The position numbers and the translations under genes were made by a program. A stretch of 57,004 bases of DNA from Zarea fungicola (lineage: Eukaryota; Ascomycota; Sordariomycetes; Hypocreales; Cordycipitaceae), in the NCBI GenBank assembly GCA_900169235.1, contig FWCC01000454.1:1-57004 (forward strand), written 5' to 3'. Each line of letters opens with the position of its first letter. Within the stretch, counting starts at the first letter, position 1. Of the stretch, positions 44,106 through 54,574 are shown piece after piece. The notes under the pieces are model-generated. The model was not told the DNA's origin and did not search any database. It saw only the letters and a list, made by a program, of their open reading frames with translations.

Positions 44106-45954
44106 TTTGATCACTGCAGAGGACACAACGGATAACCACGCAGCCTAGAAGTTGACTGAATGCAAAAGATGATGGGAAGGGGAAGGAGGGACCAAGAGGC
44201 GAGGTCCCCGAATACCCAGTAGGCGGTGTATGCAGACGACGTTGGCGAAGCGGCCCGGCCGAAAGAAAAACAAAGCACGGCAAATTTGACAAGTCAAGGA
44301 AGAGAATTATAAAAAGAACTGCAGTCAAGACGAGTCTTTACATATTTTGGAACCAGGGCGGGAAGAGGCGTACGGGCTAATTGAAAGCTGCGAGCCCACG
44401 CATCCTTTACACTATTTGCGAGCAAGATGCGAGAGAAGGAGAAAGGCTAGGCGCCTCGGGAATATTATCGGAGTGCAAAGTACAGGGAACAGGCCGAATT
44501 CAGAGACGCAGACGGACACGAAATTTTGTTTCCCCGTTTAATCTATTAACTAGCACTGAGATAATGCTACACAAGGCTGCTTGGCAACGCCTCTTAAGCG
44601 GAGCCCCCAGAAGAAGGACGCTCAATGAGGTACTGGATTGTGGGGGTCAGGTGCGTGGGTTGGAGAGAGTTGAGTATTAACTGCCACTTTAAGTGAAGAC
44701 ATGATTTGACCAGAGAACAGGGCGTTTCTGAGGCGCAAACGCAGAGAGGCCAACTTCGTATTCTGCGTTTGTCGGTGACATGAACCAGCAAACATCCCGC
44801 CGAAGACGGCCCTCTCATATACCTTGCTAGGCACTTCGGGACGACGGGCCGTATGCGAAACAAGAAAATAAGACAGGGTGGAAGATCAGGTGGACAGCCA
44901 TGACCCGCATTTTGAAAAGATTTCTGACGCCTTTATTGACTATGCAATCTAATCAATTACCGGGGAGCGTATCAGGGCGGCCAAACTGTACAGGCTGAGT
45001 GCTGTTTCCCATTATTGGAGTGCTCTGTGGCGCTGATCCCTGCTACAAGTTGAATGTAGAGGCAGGCCATGTCGGCCCGACATCCCGAATGGCCTTCATT
45101 TCATTCAGATACGCCTGTTTCTCCGCAAATCCATAGTAATGTTGCACAGGCCATACTTTAAAGTTGGCCGGCGAAGTGCGGCACATCCCTACTGGGTACA
45201 TAATTCATTGAATGAGCACGGAGTAGTCGGTGCTTAATAATGGAACGGGCGGCAGCTCGATGTTCGTAAACCTTTACCTTTCACTCGCTGCACAGCATTT
45301 CAGACATATTGCCCTGCAGGACATATGCGCTGAAGCCATCCTTGACAGCTGCCATGTCGTTCTCATGCCACCTGTTTGAACTCTAACCCACGTCCATGGA
45401 TACCCGCACACAACAGAAAATGACCCCTTCATCCATCTTTCCCTTACCAGACAAAGTTATCACTGTCGCAATCATAATGGCCACCTGAATAAGCCAACAG
45501 CAAAGCATTCGGGAGGAATGGGAAATGCAACGTGGGCATTTGTACATGTCATCCGAGGGCCCCGATCCACTGGCCACAACCACGAGTGACCCAAGGCTGT
45601 TGGTACTACGTTCTGCGGCGCCAGTCGCCCGGCACAACTGAACGGCTGAACCGGCACACTAACTACTAGGTATACCTCTGGTGCAGGTAGCTAGTCGTCG
45701 TCCCCCAGCCTCGCAGTGTCAGCAGTTCGCATCAGCCCTCAACAATTTTGCATCTTTCTTTTAAAACAAAACTCCTGACATCGACTTTGCCGCCTGAAAT
45801 TTATTGCACTATACCTTTCGCAACCCCCCGTGCCCACACTTATTCCTCTCGTACATCTACCCAGTTGTATCTCTTGCGCAAACGAGTCGACCCGAGCAAC
45901 CTCGCCATTCGCGACGCAAATCAACCCCGCCATTGAAGCATTTCATTGATCGCA
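44106..45954. other. 1.8 kb divergent promoter region, MFS and glycine-zipper gene
   Basis: No supportable gene; scattered short frames on both strands lack an ATG in context or conserved features. The right end is CT-rich, with a leader-like tract before 45955. Confidence 0.5.
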
Positions 45955-46803
45955 ATGCCGCGCTCCTACAACGACGACGACAACTATACCAATCGCGACT
46001 CGCGACGCAATCGCTCCCCTGACTATTACTCTGGCGGTGGCGGCAATGGGCCTGCCACAGGCTTTGGCGACCCCGGCCGCCCTTTCCGTGATGACGAGCC
46101 CTTCCAGCGCGAGGAAATGACTCTCATGCCACCAGCCCACCATTATGGTCGCGCAAACTCGGTTCCCCCAGGAAATGCTCTTGCATACCGCGAGCCTTCA
46201 CCTTCAGAGTCTTATGCGCGCTCCCGTGGCAGTGGCCGTGATAGCAGCCGCCATCGCCGACGCTCGCGCTCTCGCTCATCCTCAGAGGACTCGCGCCGTG
46301 ACAGGCGCCGTGGCTCACAAAGCCCCGTAAGCCGGGCCCGCCATGCTGTAGAGGATAACTTTAGCAGCTCGAGGACGGGCATCGGCGCAGGCATCCTGGG
46401 CGCGGTTGTCGGTGGTTTTGCGGCCAACAAGGCGTCGGACGCGGCTTTCAACCGTCACGATGGCAGAAGCGGCGGCGGACATCAGCGCCGCCACAGTGGT
46501 GATCATGCAGTGCCTCGTGCAGTGTCGACTTTGCTTGGTGCCGTCGTTGGCGGCCTTGGCGCGAATGCCCTCGCAAACCATGTTGAGGGGGAACGAGACA
46601 AGAGGCAATCTCGCGAGCATTCATACAGAGGACGGTATGTACATGCATTACCTTTGCGAATCCCGAAATTTTGGAATGTGCGATGTACTGATTGACACTT
46701 CAACTCCAGAGATGACGAAAGCGAGCACAGAAGACACTCTAGACGTTATGATGACTATGAATATGACTATGACGACCGACGACATGATGACAGGAGATAC
46801 TGA
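45955..46803 (+). CDS. Arg/Ser-rich protein with two glycine-zipper segments, function unknown
   Basis: Exons 45955-46634 and 46710-46803 join across a 75 bp intron (GTATGT...CTGATTGAC...CCAG, phase 2) to 257 aa. The layout is: an Asp/Asn/Arg-rich start; Gly/Pro and Pro/Ser stretches to ~90; an RS-like block (about 92-128, RHRRRSRSRSSS); glycine zipper 1 at 142-160 (GIGAGILGAVVGGFAAN); a His/Gly/Arg linker; glycine zipper 2 at 193-210 (LLGAVVGGLGANALANHV); and an Arg/Asp/Tyr-rich tail ending RRHDDRRY. The two GxxxGxxxG segments are similar (both contain LGAVVGG), as in glycine-zipper proteins that insert or oligomerise in membranes. Such proteins are common in filamentous fungi but uncharacterised. 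Without the second exon the protein would run into intron sequence, which supports the splice. A convergent unknown gene lies 291 bp away. Confidence 0.78.
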
Positions 46804-47094
46804 TATACAAGGTGGACTTTGAAGCAACACTGTCCTACGACGAATTTTATGATATTTTGGGCGGCCAAGGATTTCACGGTTTTGACGAACTTATGCAGTT
46901 GCCATGGGCTTACGTGGATGGAAACAGTTTCCGGTAAATATTATGATTGTGCAATATAAATGAGTGTTCATGTTCAAATGTATCCTGTTTAATACACATT
47001 TTAATCTACATTGAGATTTGATACTACCCAGACACCTTTTCTCAATTCCTCCAATCTAATATTGAAACCATGTTTGGACATCTCCTTTGATGTT

Positions 47095-48915
47095 TTACTG
47101 GTTACCAGGTGTAGGCAACTTGATGGTGTTTCTCTGTTCCTTCTGCCGCTGCTGCTGGACCTGGTGCTCCCGCTCAACAATAACCTTGAAGAAGTGCACA
47201 ATTTCTGCCAGAGCCTGATTTGCCTCATCTGGCACGCCAATCATGCCAAACAAGGACTGGCTGTCCACAAGCTGCTTGGCAATCACCGAGTCTGGCTGGC
47301 AAAATGTACGGATCCTCATGGCGCGCGCGTTGACCTTCATGGTCTGCAGGAGACTGCTGATCTCGACGGGGTTGCACTGGCGACGGCCGCAAAAGGTGAA
47401 CTCGCCGACGTGGAGCGCTACGAGGTCGATTTGCGTCTCGAGATCGAAGCGGAAACCGACGACGCGGGGGCGGCCCTGCTGATACCATGCGTCGGTAATC
47501 TTTTTAAAGTTGACGGGGGCCAGCCGGCCCTTTTCCAGCTCCCGCGAGATGTAGCTGTTGAGCGCACAGGTTAGGTGGTACTCGAGCTCGCAGTAGAGCA
47601 GGCTCTGCTCTCGCGCGTCCAGGGAAATTGAGAGATGCGCACCCGACACCTTTGCATTCGGGAGCCGGCGATGAGGGTAGTGTAGCTCCGTCTTTGGAAG
47701 AGGGTGGGCGGGTCAAGTTAGGTACTGAGTTGGAAAAGAAAGGTCACACCTGAGATTTGGAACATACCATGTCCTTTGCAATCTTCTTGATGCTGTCAAT
47801 AATACCGGCCTTTTTGTGCGGAGCCTTGCCATCTGCATCAAGCCCTACGCTGTCCTGCCCAGTCTTCTCAAGCCATCCATTGTTGCCAATCAACGTCTTG
47901 CCTCCTCGCTTCACGACTGGAAAGTCTTGTCCCCGAAAATACAGAGGCAGAGGAGAGAATAAGGGGCTCTCAGAGACTGCTTCAGCAGGGTAGTTAGCCT
48001 GACGTGCGGCTTCAGATATGTACGAAACCTTTCCAGGGCTCCTCTGTCTCCTGATACCGTCTGCCAGGCTCTTGGACCTCCGCGGATTGTGTACATCACG
48101 AATCGGGGATTGAACAGGATCAGGCGAGAGTGGCGAAACGCCGGAGCTGTAAAATTGAGTCCAATCATCGTAAATATCAATCACGGCATTCTTTCCAGGC
48201 TGCAACCCCTGGCTTCTCCTGCTGTTTGGTAGGTTCAGAGGTCTTGGAGAATGCAGCTTCATCGCATCAGTAGAGTAGGAGGACGAAGTTGGCCCATCAG
48301 TTGCTTCTTTGAAACTACTTCGATTAGCAGTTAACGGAGAAACAGCAGCGTCAATATGTTCCATGTGTGATCGCTGTGGTCTTGTGCCAATCCGGTGTTG
48401 GCCAGAAACGTTGATTTGGGCTGGCGGGATTTTCTGACGCCGCTCCGCAATGGAATCATCCTTAGCCCGAGGCATCAGCTCTGAAAACGTTGGTGAGACC
48501 ACACTAATTGCGTCATGGCGATTGGAGTCTTTGGGAAGCTCCGACAGCGAATTGCTCTTCTCATGGTCACTCGGCGTAGGATCAACGCTGCTATTGCCTA
48601 GCATGCGCGCTGATTTGGCCGGACTATGTCGACTAGAGCTCAATTTGTGCGTAAAACTATGAGATGATTAGCTTTGTGGTTCTGGAGAAGTTGAGTCAAT
48701 TCGCACGCGTCTGTAATCTTATCCATTTGTGTTTCTGTCAAGTTCATGCGGATGTGAAGAGGCTGATTCGCCATACGCTTGCGTGGGGACAGAGATTTTG
48801 ATCGCAGAGATGAGGGTGAGTTTTTCAGCGAGGAGGATCGTATGGAGTGAACGATGGGCGATTTTGTATCTGAACTCCTGCCTGGAGTATTTGTATCTGC
48901 CAGCAGTGAAGACAT
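47095..48915 (-). CDS. Conserved-looking 564-aa protein, disordered N-terminus plus folded C-terminal domain; function unknown
   Basis: Minus-strand exons are 48915-48707, 48656-47768 and 47691-47095. The introns are 50 bp (GTGCGA...GCTAATC...ATAG, phase 2) and 76 bp (GTATGT...CCTAAC...AAAG, phase 0). The start is ATG at 48915. Residues ~1-75 are Ser/Thr/Pro-rich with SP/TP sites and a short helix (MNLTETQMDKITDAF). Residues ~75-330 are disordered, with many SP motifs (SPRP, SPLSPDP, RSPGK) that look like proline-directed kinase sites. A WLEKTGQD / KAGIIDSIKKIAKDM helix links to the compact C-terminal domain (from TELHYPHRRLPN). That domain has AHLSISLDAREQSLLYCELEYHL, VGFRFDLETQIDLVALH and GEFTFCGRRQCNP, and ends in a long Gln/Glu/Lys coiled coil. 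I do not recognise the domain. Confidence 0.78.
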
Positions 48916-49117
48916 TTGAAGGATGCGATGCCTGTCAATGGGCCAAGTCACGGCCCAGCTCACCTTTAGTTGTCTACTTTTGAAAAACAAAAAAACTTCC
49001 CCGAGTTTGACCTTAAGAACTGCCTTTTGTCAATCCGCTTTCTACCAGCAGCAACAGTAGACTGCAGCAGCAGAGCAGCACGCGTCTCGCCGGCTGGCCA
49101 GCTCCCGATTGGGAATT

Positions 49118-49145
49118 CTGGCAGCTGGCAGCTGGCAGCTGGCAG
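49118..49145. repeat. CTGGCAG x4 tandem repeat
   Basis: Four exact 7-bp units, CTGGCAG, head to tail in non-coding sequence. It may vary in copy number between strains. No function is inferred. Confidence 0.8.
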
Positions 49146-49661
49146 ACTATAAACAAACAGCACGAAAATTGCATTTCAAAGCAACTGAAGGAGTTTTTTT
49201 TTCTTTCCCTTTTTTTTTATTTGTTCAAGAGAAGCCTGGTCTGCCAACTGGATAATAAAAACCATAGAGCTACTTAAAAAGCATGAGCTCGTCATAGCTC
49301 ATTGTCGCCTGGCATGATTGAAATGAGGCGTAGTCAGCGCATGCAGCTTTCGAGGGCGCCTGAAACTCCTTAGTCATGCCTCGATATCTTTATAAGGATA
49401 GGCACTCTTATGGCTAATTGTGCATGCCGTTTGTTTACCGCTAATGGTTGCCGCGAAGCCTGTCCCTTGCTCCAATTACGGAACACGAAGAAAGAGCTGA
49501 CCGTTGATCTTCCACTTGCGCCACTTCCTAGCTCAATCTTCGTGAAATTTAGCTCACGACCAAGGTCTGGAGCTAGCTCGAAGTCGAGACCTTGAGACCC
49601 GTCCTCTGACATGAAGTACAGCCTCTGTCGTTCGCCTTCTACCGCACGGCATATAAGGCGG

Positions 49662-49682
49662 CAGCCAAGCAGCCAAGCAGCC
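49662..49682. repeat. CAGCCAAG short tandem (2.6 copies)
   Basis: Two exact 8-bp units and a partial third in the same gene-poor stretch. No function is inferred. Confidence 0.65.
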
Positions 49683-51497
49683 GAGAAAGTACTCGGCTCC
49701 CCGGAAGGGTGGAGGTAGAGAAAAGGAGCACTTATCCACTAATAGAGGCAAAATACACTGCTCTGTATAGCATACTGCGTGTTTTGTACTTGAGACGACG
49801 AGAGCTGCTGAATCATCTTGCGGAATGCCACCCCTTCACTCCAGCCATGTACAGCCTTTAAAATGGCTCCCTGACTCCCGAATGTTTCCCCCGATATGTC
49901 ATAGTAACTAGAGATGGAGAAGGGTAGGAGCGGGGGTTGGAGTTAAGGGGTCGTTGATGAGTGCAACAGTAGGCCATTTTTATGGTGTTACTACATGTGC
50001 AGCTCACCGTGGCCGTTATGTGGTAGGAATAATATGGGAACTTTAATATGTACAATTAAAAGCAGAGAGACCTGGGAATTGGTGATCCGAGTTGCTCAAG
50101 GTTCTTCTGGCAGCTCAATTCTGTGTGAGACTCGAGCATGTTAACTCCACCTCCGACTTATACGGACCAACTCGCTTCACGGTCGGTGGATTCATCTGGA
50201 AAAAGCGAAAAGCGAAGACTGGGCCGTTCTAGAGGTGAGAATTTTCTGGTAAAAGAAAATATACTGCAACCAATGAGGAAAATGATGCCTGGTGTAATGC
50301 ACGGTACTGCTGCGTCAGGGACACCGGTAGATGGCATCGGGTATGGAGTCATTATGTACTCAGGGCATCGCCATCCTGCAGTGAAGTGAATACATTGGGC
50401 TCGTAAAACAAATACGTTAATCGTCGCCACTTTCATAGGCCGGGTTTCACAGCTGGGGTTTGGGGCCCCATTTCCATTTCCATTTGACTTACCGACACCA
50501 CATTCCGGACTCTGCAGCATAGCAAAGGCAGTGCGGCATTCTCTCCATACGGAAACAGACTCGGCTCTTGTAAGTTAGTGGACTCAATAGACCGGGTCTG
50601 CCGGTATTTAAGGCGACGGATCTGAGGTTGGTGGGTTTTTCTTGGGTGATGACCTGCCAGTAATCAGCCAAGAAGGAGCGCCTCCAACCGGAATTAATAC
50701 CAACCGTACGGAGTCGAGTCCCGATAAACTACTGGATAACTAATAAAGGTGGTCAACAGGAGGACTACCGATGCTGCTTCCCGTTAATACTTCGCCCCTT
50801 TGCCCCCACAAGGTACCCCAACTTATTTTAGCCTGCTCAAGCCCCACATGAGAATACTGGAGTGTTGCAAATGATGAATTTGTTTACAGATACCACCGTT
50901 CATAGTTCAGGAAGGAATAGAGCAAACAAACCAGTGGATAAGAATTTCCGAATCTGCGAATATATACGGGGTGCGGAGTACTCAGTACCGTAACAGTTTT
51001 GAGCACTTCTGCTGAAGCCGAATGGCGTGACTTGGGCATGTTGAGACTAACTAACTGGCATGAATAATGCACACTGGCGGCTACCTGGATGCTGCTATTA
51101 GTTGCATCTACCATACGCTGAGGGACGCAACAGAGGCAGATTGTTGAATTTCAAAATAATATTCATTTCAACCTAACTGTACTTGAGCGCACTGTAGTGC
51201 GTAATTCGGCATACTCGGCGCCAAATCTGTCCACTCCCAGCCTCCACGGGCCTTCTTCAAAGGTGCCAACGCTGACTTCACTTCCCGTAAATGCTTGCCG
51301 TGATTTTAGCCCGCCAACTGTGGGCCACTTTGTGTTTCCTCCACACCGTAAGGCTCCAACTCATCCACTTTCATAGGTTTGTCCGCATTTCCGGCATGCG
51401 TTTCGCCTAATACCATGGACGGGATGTGACTTATGCCCCTCCCTTGAGGCCCAAGAGCCTCTTTCAGTTCTGCGCCAGTCAGCCGGCTTGAAACGAG

Positions 51498-51506
51498 TAT
51501 ATATAA
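51498..51506 (+). promoter_or_regulatory. Candidate TATA box of the monooxygenase gene
   Basis: TATATATAA lies about 200 bases before the ATG at 51704, inside otherwise GC-mixed sequence. TATA boxes are more usual in inducible fungal genes than in housekeeping ones, which would fit a catabolic enzyme. Transcription start is not known. Confidence 0.35.
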
Positions 51507-51703
51507 CTTTACGGCGCCGTCCTATGGACAACGCGACCTCCTTCTGGCTTGATGTCAACTCGGACTCTGCATTCAACTTCACACCTCTACTGTATCCAAA
51601 AAAAGAAAGAAAAAAAAAGGTAAACGTCTTGGAGACTAGTTTTGATTCTTGTACAATTAGAATCAAATCGTACAGTCCCTGTTCGCATCAAATTCTGCCA
51701 TCC

Positions 51704-53684
51704 ATGGCACCACTACACCCGACTGCTTCCCACTATGACATTGGTAATTTGAATTTGCTATTTCATCACTACTATTTCTAATGCACTGTATTAACCTCGT
51801 TTCATAGTCATTGTGGGAGCTGGCCCTGTCGGCCTTATGCTATCAACATGTCTCGCTCGGTGGGGCTACAAGATAAAGCATATTGATAATCGCCCTGAGC
51901 CGACGGCGACCGGCCGCGCAGACGGCATTCAGCCCCGGTCTCTCGACCTACTTCGCAATATGGGCCTTAAATCTGCCATTATGGCACATAATCCTGCCCG
52001 TGTCTACGAGGTTGCTTTCTGGGACCCTTCTGACTCTAGATCTGGTATTCAGAGAACGGGTACTTGGGCGTCTTGCCCGGATTTTATCGACGCACGCTAC
52101 CCGTTTACTACTCTCTTGCATCAAGGTCATATTGAGCGAGTATTTATTTCAGATTTACAGAAGAATGGCGTGGAGATAAAACGTCCATGGACAATTGCCG
52201 GGTTCCAGTCAAACGAATCGCAAAATCCAGATTACCCCGTCACTGTGCAGCTGGAGCACGTCGATGGTACTGCTAAAGAGCAAATACATGCAAAATACCT
52301 CTTTGGCGGCGAGGGATCAAGGTCCTTCATTCGTCAACAACTTAAAATAGAGCTCCGTCACAAGGATCCCATCGCCTATGTCTGGGGCGTTATGGATGGC
52401 GTGGTGCAAACAAACTTTCCCGATATTAAGATGAAATGCACTATTCATAGCCACCATGGGTCTATCATGGTAATTCCACGAGAAGACAACATGGTTCGTC
52501 TATATATTCAGATTGCGTCATCCACGGACTCGGACTGGAACCCTCGCAAAACTGCCACCGCGGAACAGGTCCAGGAATCTGCCAAGAAAATTCTCCGGCC
52601 TTATTCGATAGAATGGGAGCGCGTTGAATGGTATTCGGTGTATCCGATTGGACAAGGTCTGTCAGATCGTTACTCATTGGATCAGCGCGTCTTCATCGGC
52701 GGCGATGCTTGCCATACCCACAGTCCCAAAGCCGGCCAAGGAATGAACACTGCCTTCCTTGACGCACAGAATCTTGCGTGGAAAATTCACGCCGTTGAGG
52801 CAGGATTCGCAACTAGAGACATTCTCAAGACATATGAGACCGAGCGTCGCAGTGTCGCTGAAGCGTTGCTCAACTTTGACAACCGCTATGCCAAGTTATT
52901 TTCACAGCGACCTCCCCAGCAAGACGATGTTGAAGCGGCCTCCAACTCCCACCTCAACGATGAGGTCTCTGAGAGTGAATTCATAAAGACCTTCAAGGAA
53001 TCATGCGAGTTCACGAGTGGATATGGTGTTTCCTATGGACCAAACAGGCTCAACTGGTCGTCAAAACATAGTGCCCAGTCAACTTTGATTCACCCTGCTG
53101 GCACAACACTTACCACTGGTCGTATCTTCAAAAACTCCGACGTAACTCGGGTTTCAGATGCAAATGTGGTCCACCTGGAGCAGGAAGTGCCATGGAACGG
53201 CTCATTCAGAATATTCCTTTTCGCAGGAAATCCGTCAAAAACCACCACTGCGGTTGCGGACTTTGCGCATTTCATGCAAGACAAGCGCTCCTTTTACGCC
53301 AATTACCTGCGAGATGACATTGACCACGTTTCGTACCATGAGGAACACAACCCCCACAGCAATTTCTTCACAATTTGCACCATTTTTGCCGCGAGACGCC
53401 ATGAAATTGAAGTCGACAAGCAACTTCCCCCACTACTGGCCCGGTACCGGGACCATGTGTACGCAGATGACCGATGGGATCGCCAGTTCCCAAATGCTAC
53501 TGCCACGGCACATGCGCGGATGGGGTTGGATGCAGAGAACGGTGGAGTAGTCGTGGTTCGACCCGACGGCTATGTTGCTATGGTTGTGCGGCTGGTTGAA
53601 GGGAGCGGAACGGTAGAGGCCCTGAACGATTACTTTTCCTCCTTCTGCACGAAGAAGATGGGCGGCCTCAGTTCGCATCTGTAA
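51704..53684 (+). CDS. FAD-dependent aromatic monooxygenase (phenol 2-monooxygenase-like)
   Basis: Class A flavoprotein hydroxylase, expected to use NAD(P)H and O2 to hydroxylate an aromatic ring; cytosolic. Exons 51704-51743 and 51808-53684 give 638 aa; the 64 bp intron (GTAATT...ATAG, phase 1) splits the first beta strand of the FAD fold. The dinucleotide motif GAGPVG is at 17-22. The DG-motif position reads FGGEGSRS, with Glu182 where Asp is usual. The GD motif is [19 protein letters not shown] (D313). Residues ~430-638 match the thioredoxin-like C-terminal domain of phenol hydroxylase ([24 protein letters not shown]). A strong donor (GTAAGT at 53681) overlaps the stop. If used, with an acceptor at 53749, it would swap the end for 26 codons to 53828; I prefer the simple stop because AATAAA follows at once (53692-53697). 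The real substrate is unknown. Confidence 0.87.
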
Positions 53685-54574
53685 GTAAACCAATAAAATA
53701 CCTGATCATCCTAGAAATACGAAATCTTACAATTCTCGTCCTCAAATAGTGCGGACGACGCAAGTCTGGTACGATGCATCGATGCTGGAGCTTGGCGGCG
53801 TGTAGATAGTCCAGGAATTTCTTTTTAAGATGTGATGGTAAGAGTCCGGGTAAGGGCCAGGGGAATTGAAACGGTCAATGAATGTATTGGATTACAAACG
53901 CTGCATAGCGTGTATTTTAAACTTTGTAGCAGAGTCTGTAGTGATATAATTTAGTCAAGCATCTTCGTGTAGAAGAGTTTTTTGTAAATAAATAACCGCC
54001 AACTACCTCGCAGTAGTTAGTGTCAGTTTCTATCATACCTGGAGTGAAGTAGCTTCCAAACGATCTGGCGGGGAACCTTGCGATCGATGCCGTAATTAAC
54101 CAGGCACGTAATGACACAGAACAGCAGAAGAAAAAGTACTTGAGAGTACTTGTAAAAGCAACAGATCGCCGTACGAAGTCAACTAAATAAAACATACATG
54201 CTACTCGACATATGCTGCTTAAATTAGTTGCTACCTGCCCGTCTGTACCAGTATGGATGGCAACCTCAAAAGCAATAACATGTGGGGCGGCTCATCCAGC
54301 ATGCAAGCCTGTTACCCAGGTACTGGCTGACTAGTAAGTAGCTGCTGGCATTGCCGACATTCAGCCGGCGCATCGCTCCACTGAATTTCAGCGCTTCAGG
54401 AAGCAGCTTGCACTCCGCAATAACATCAGAGGCTCAGTCGCTTGTCGCCACTTTCCTTAAGTGAGGTCTACATAGCCAAATCAAGGCAAATGCATCAATG
54501 ACACGGAGGTATGCTGGCAATAGATGAAGGGTCGCTCAGGGATTCGTTCTAATGGAGAGTAGGAACCACAACAT
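53685..54574. other. Intergenic region, monooxygenase to SUMO protease
   Basis: An 890 bp gap. The first part may be a final small exon of the monooxygenase (see that entry). The rest shows no coding frame worth calling. The ULP1 promoter has no obvious motif. Confidence 0.5.

Larger units (their letters stand above)
48916..51703. other. 2.8 kb gene-poor region upstream of the monooxygenase
   Basis: The longest intergenic stretch in the window. It holds a 4-copy 7-bp tandem (49118-49145), T-tracts at 49195-49220, an 8-bp tandem (49662-49682), and a TATATATAA box at 51498-51506. Two ATG-started frames were considered: 49612-49370 minus (80 codons, acidic start, basic end) and 50138-50389 plus (83 codons, PPPTY near the start). 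Neither shows splice sites or a known pattern, and the second has a longer antisense frame, so neither is called. Confidence 0.5.

Noticed and set aside
49370..49612. 80-codon ATG frame on the minus strand
   Set aside because: Plausible start but no conserved pattern or intron support; kept only as a lead within the gene-poor region.
50138..50520. 83-codon plus-strand frame and a 120-codon antisense frame
   Set aside because: They contradict each other and neither shows a family pattern.
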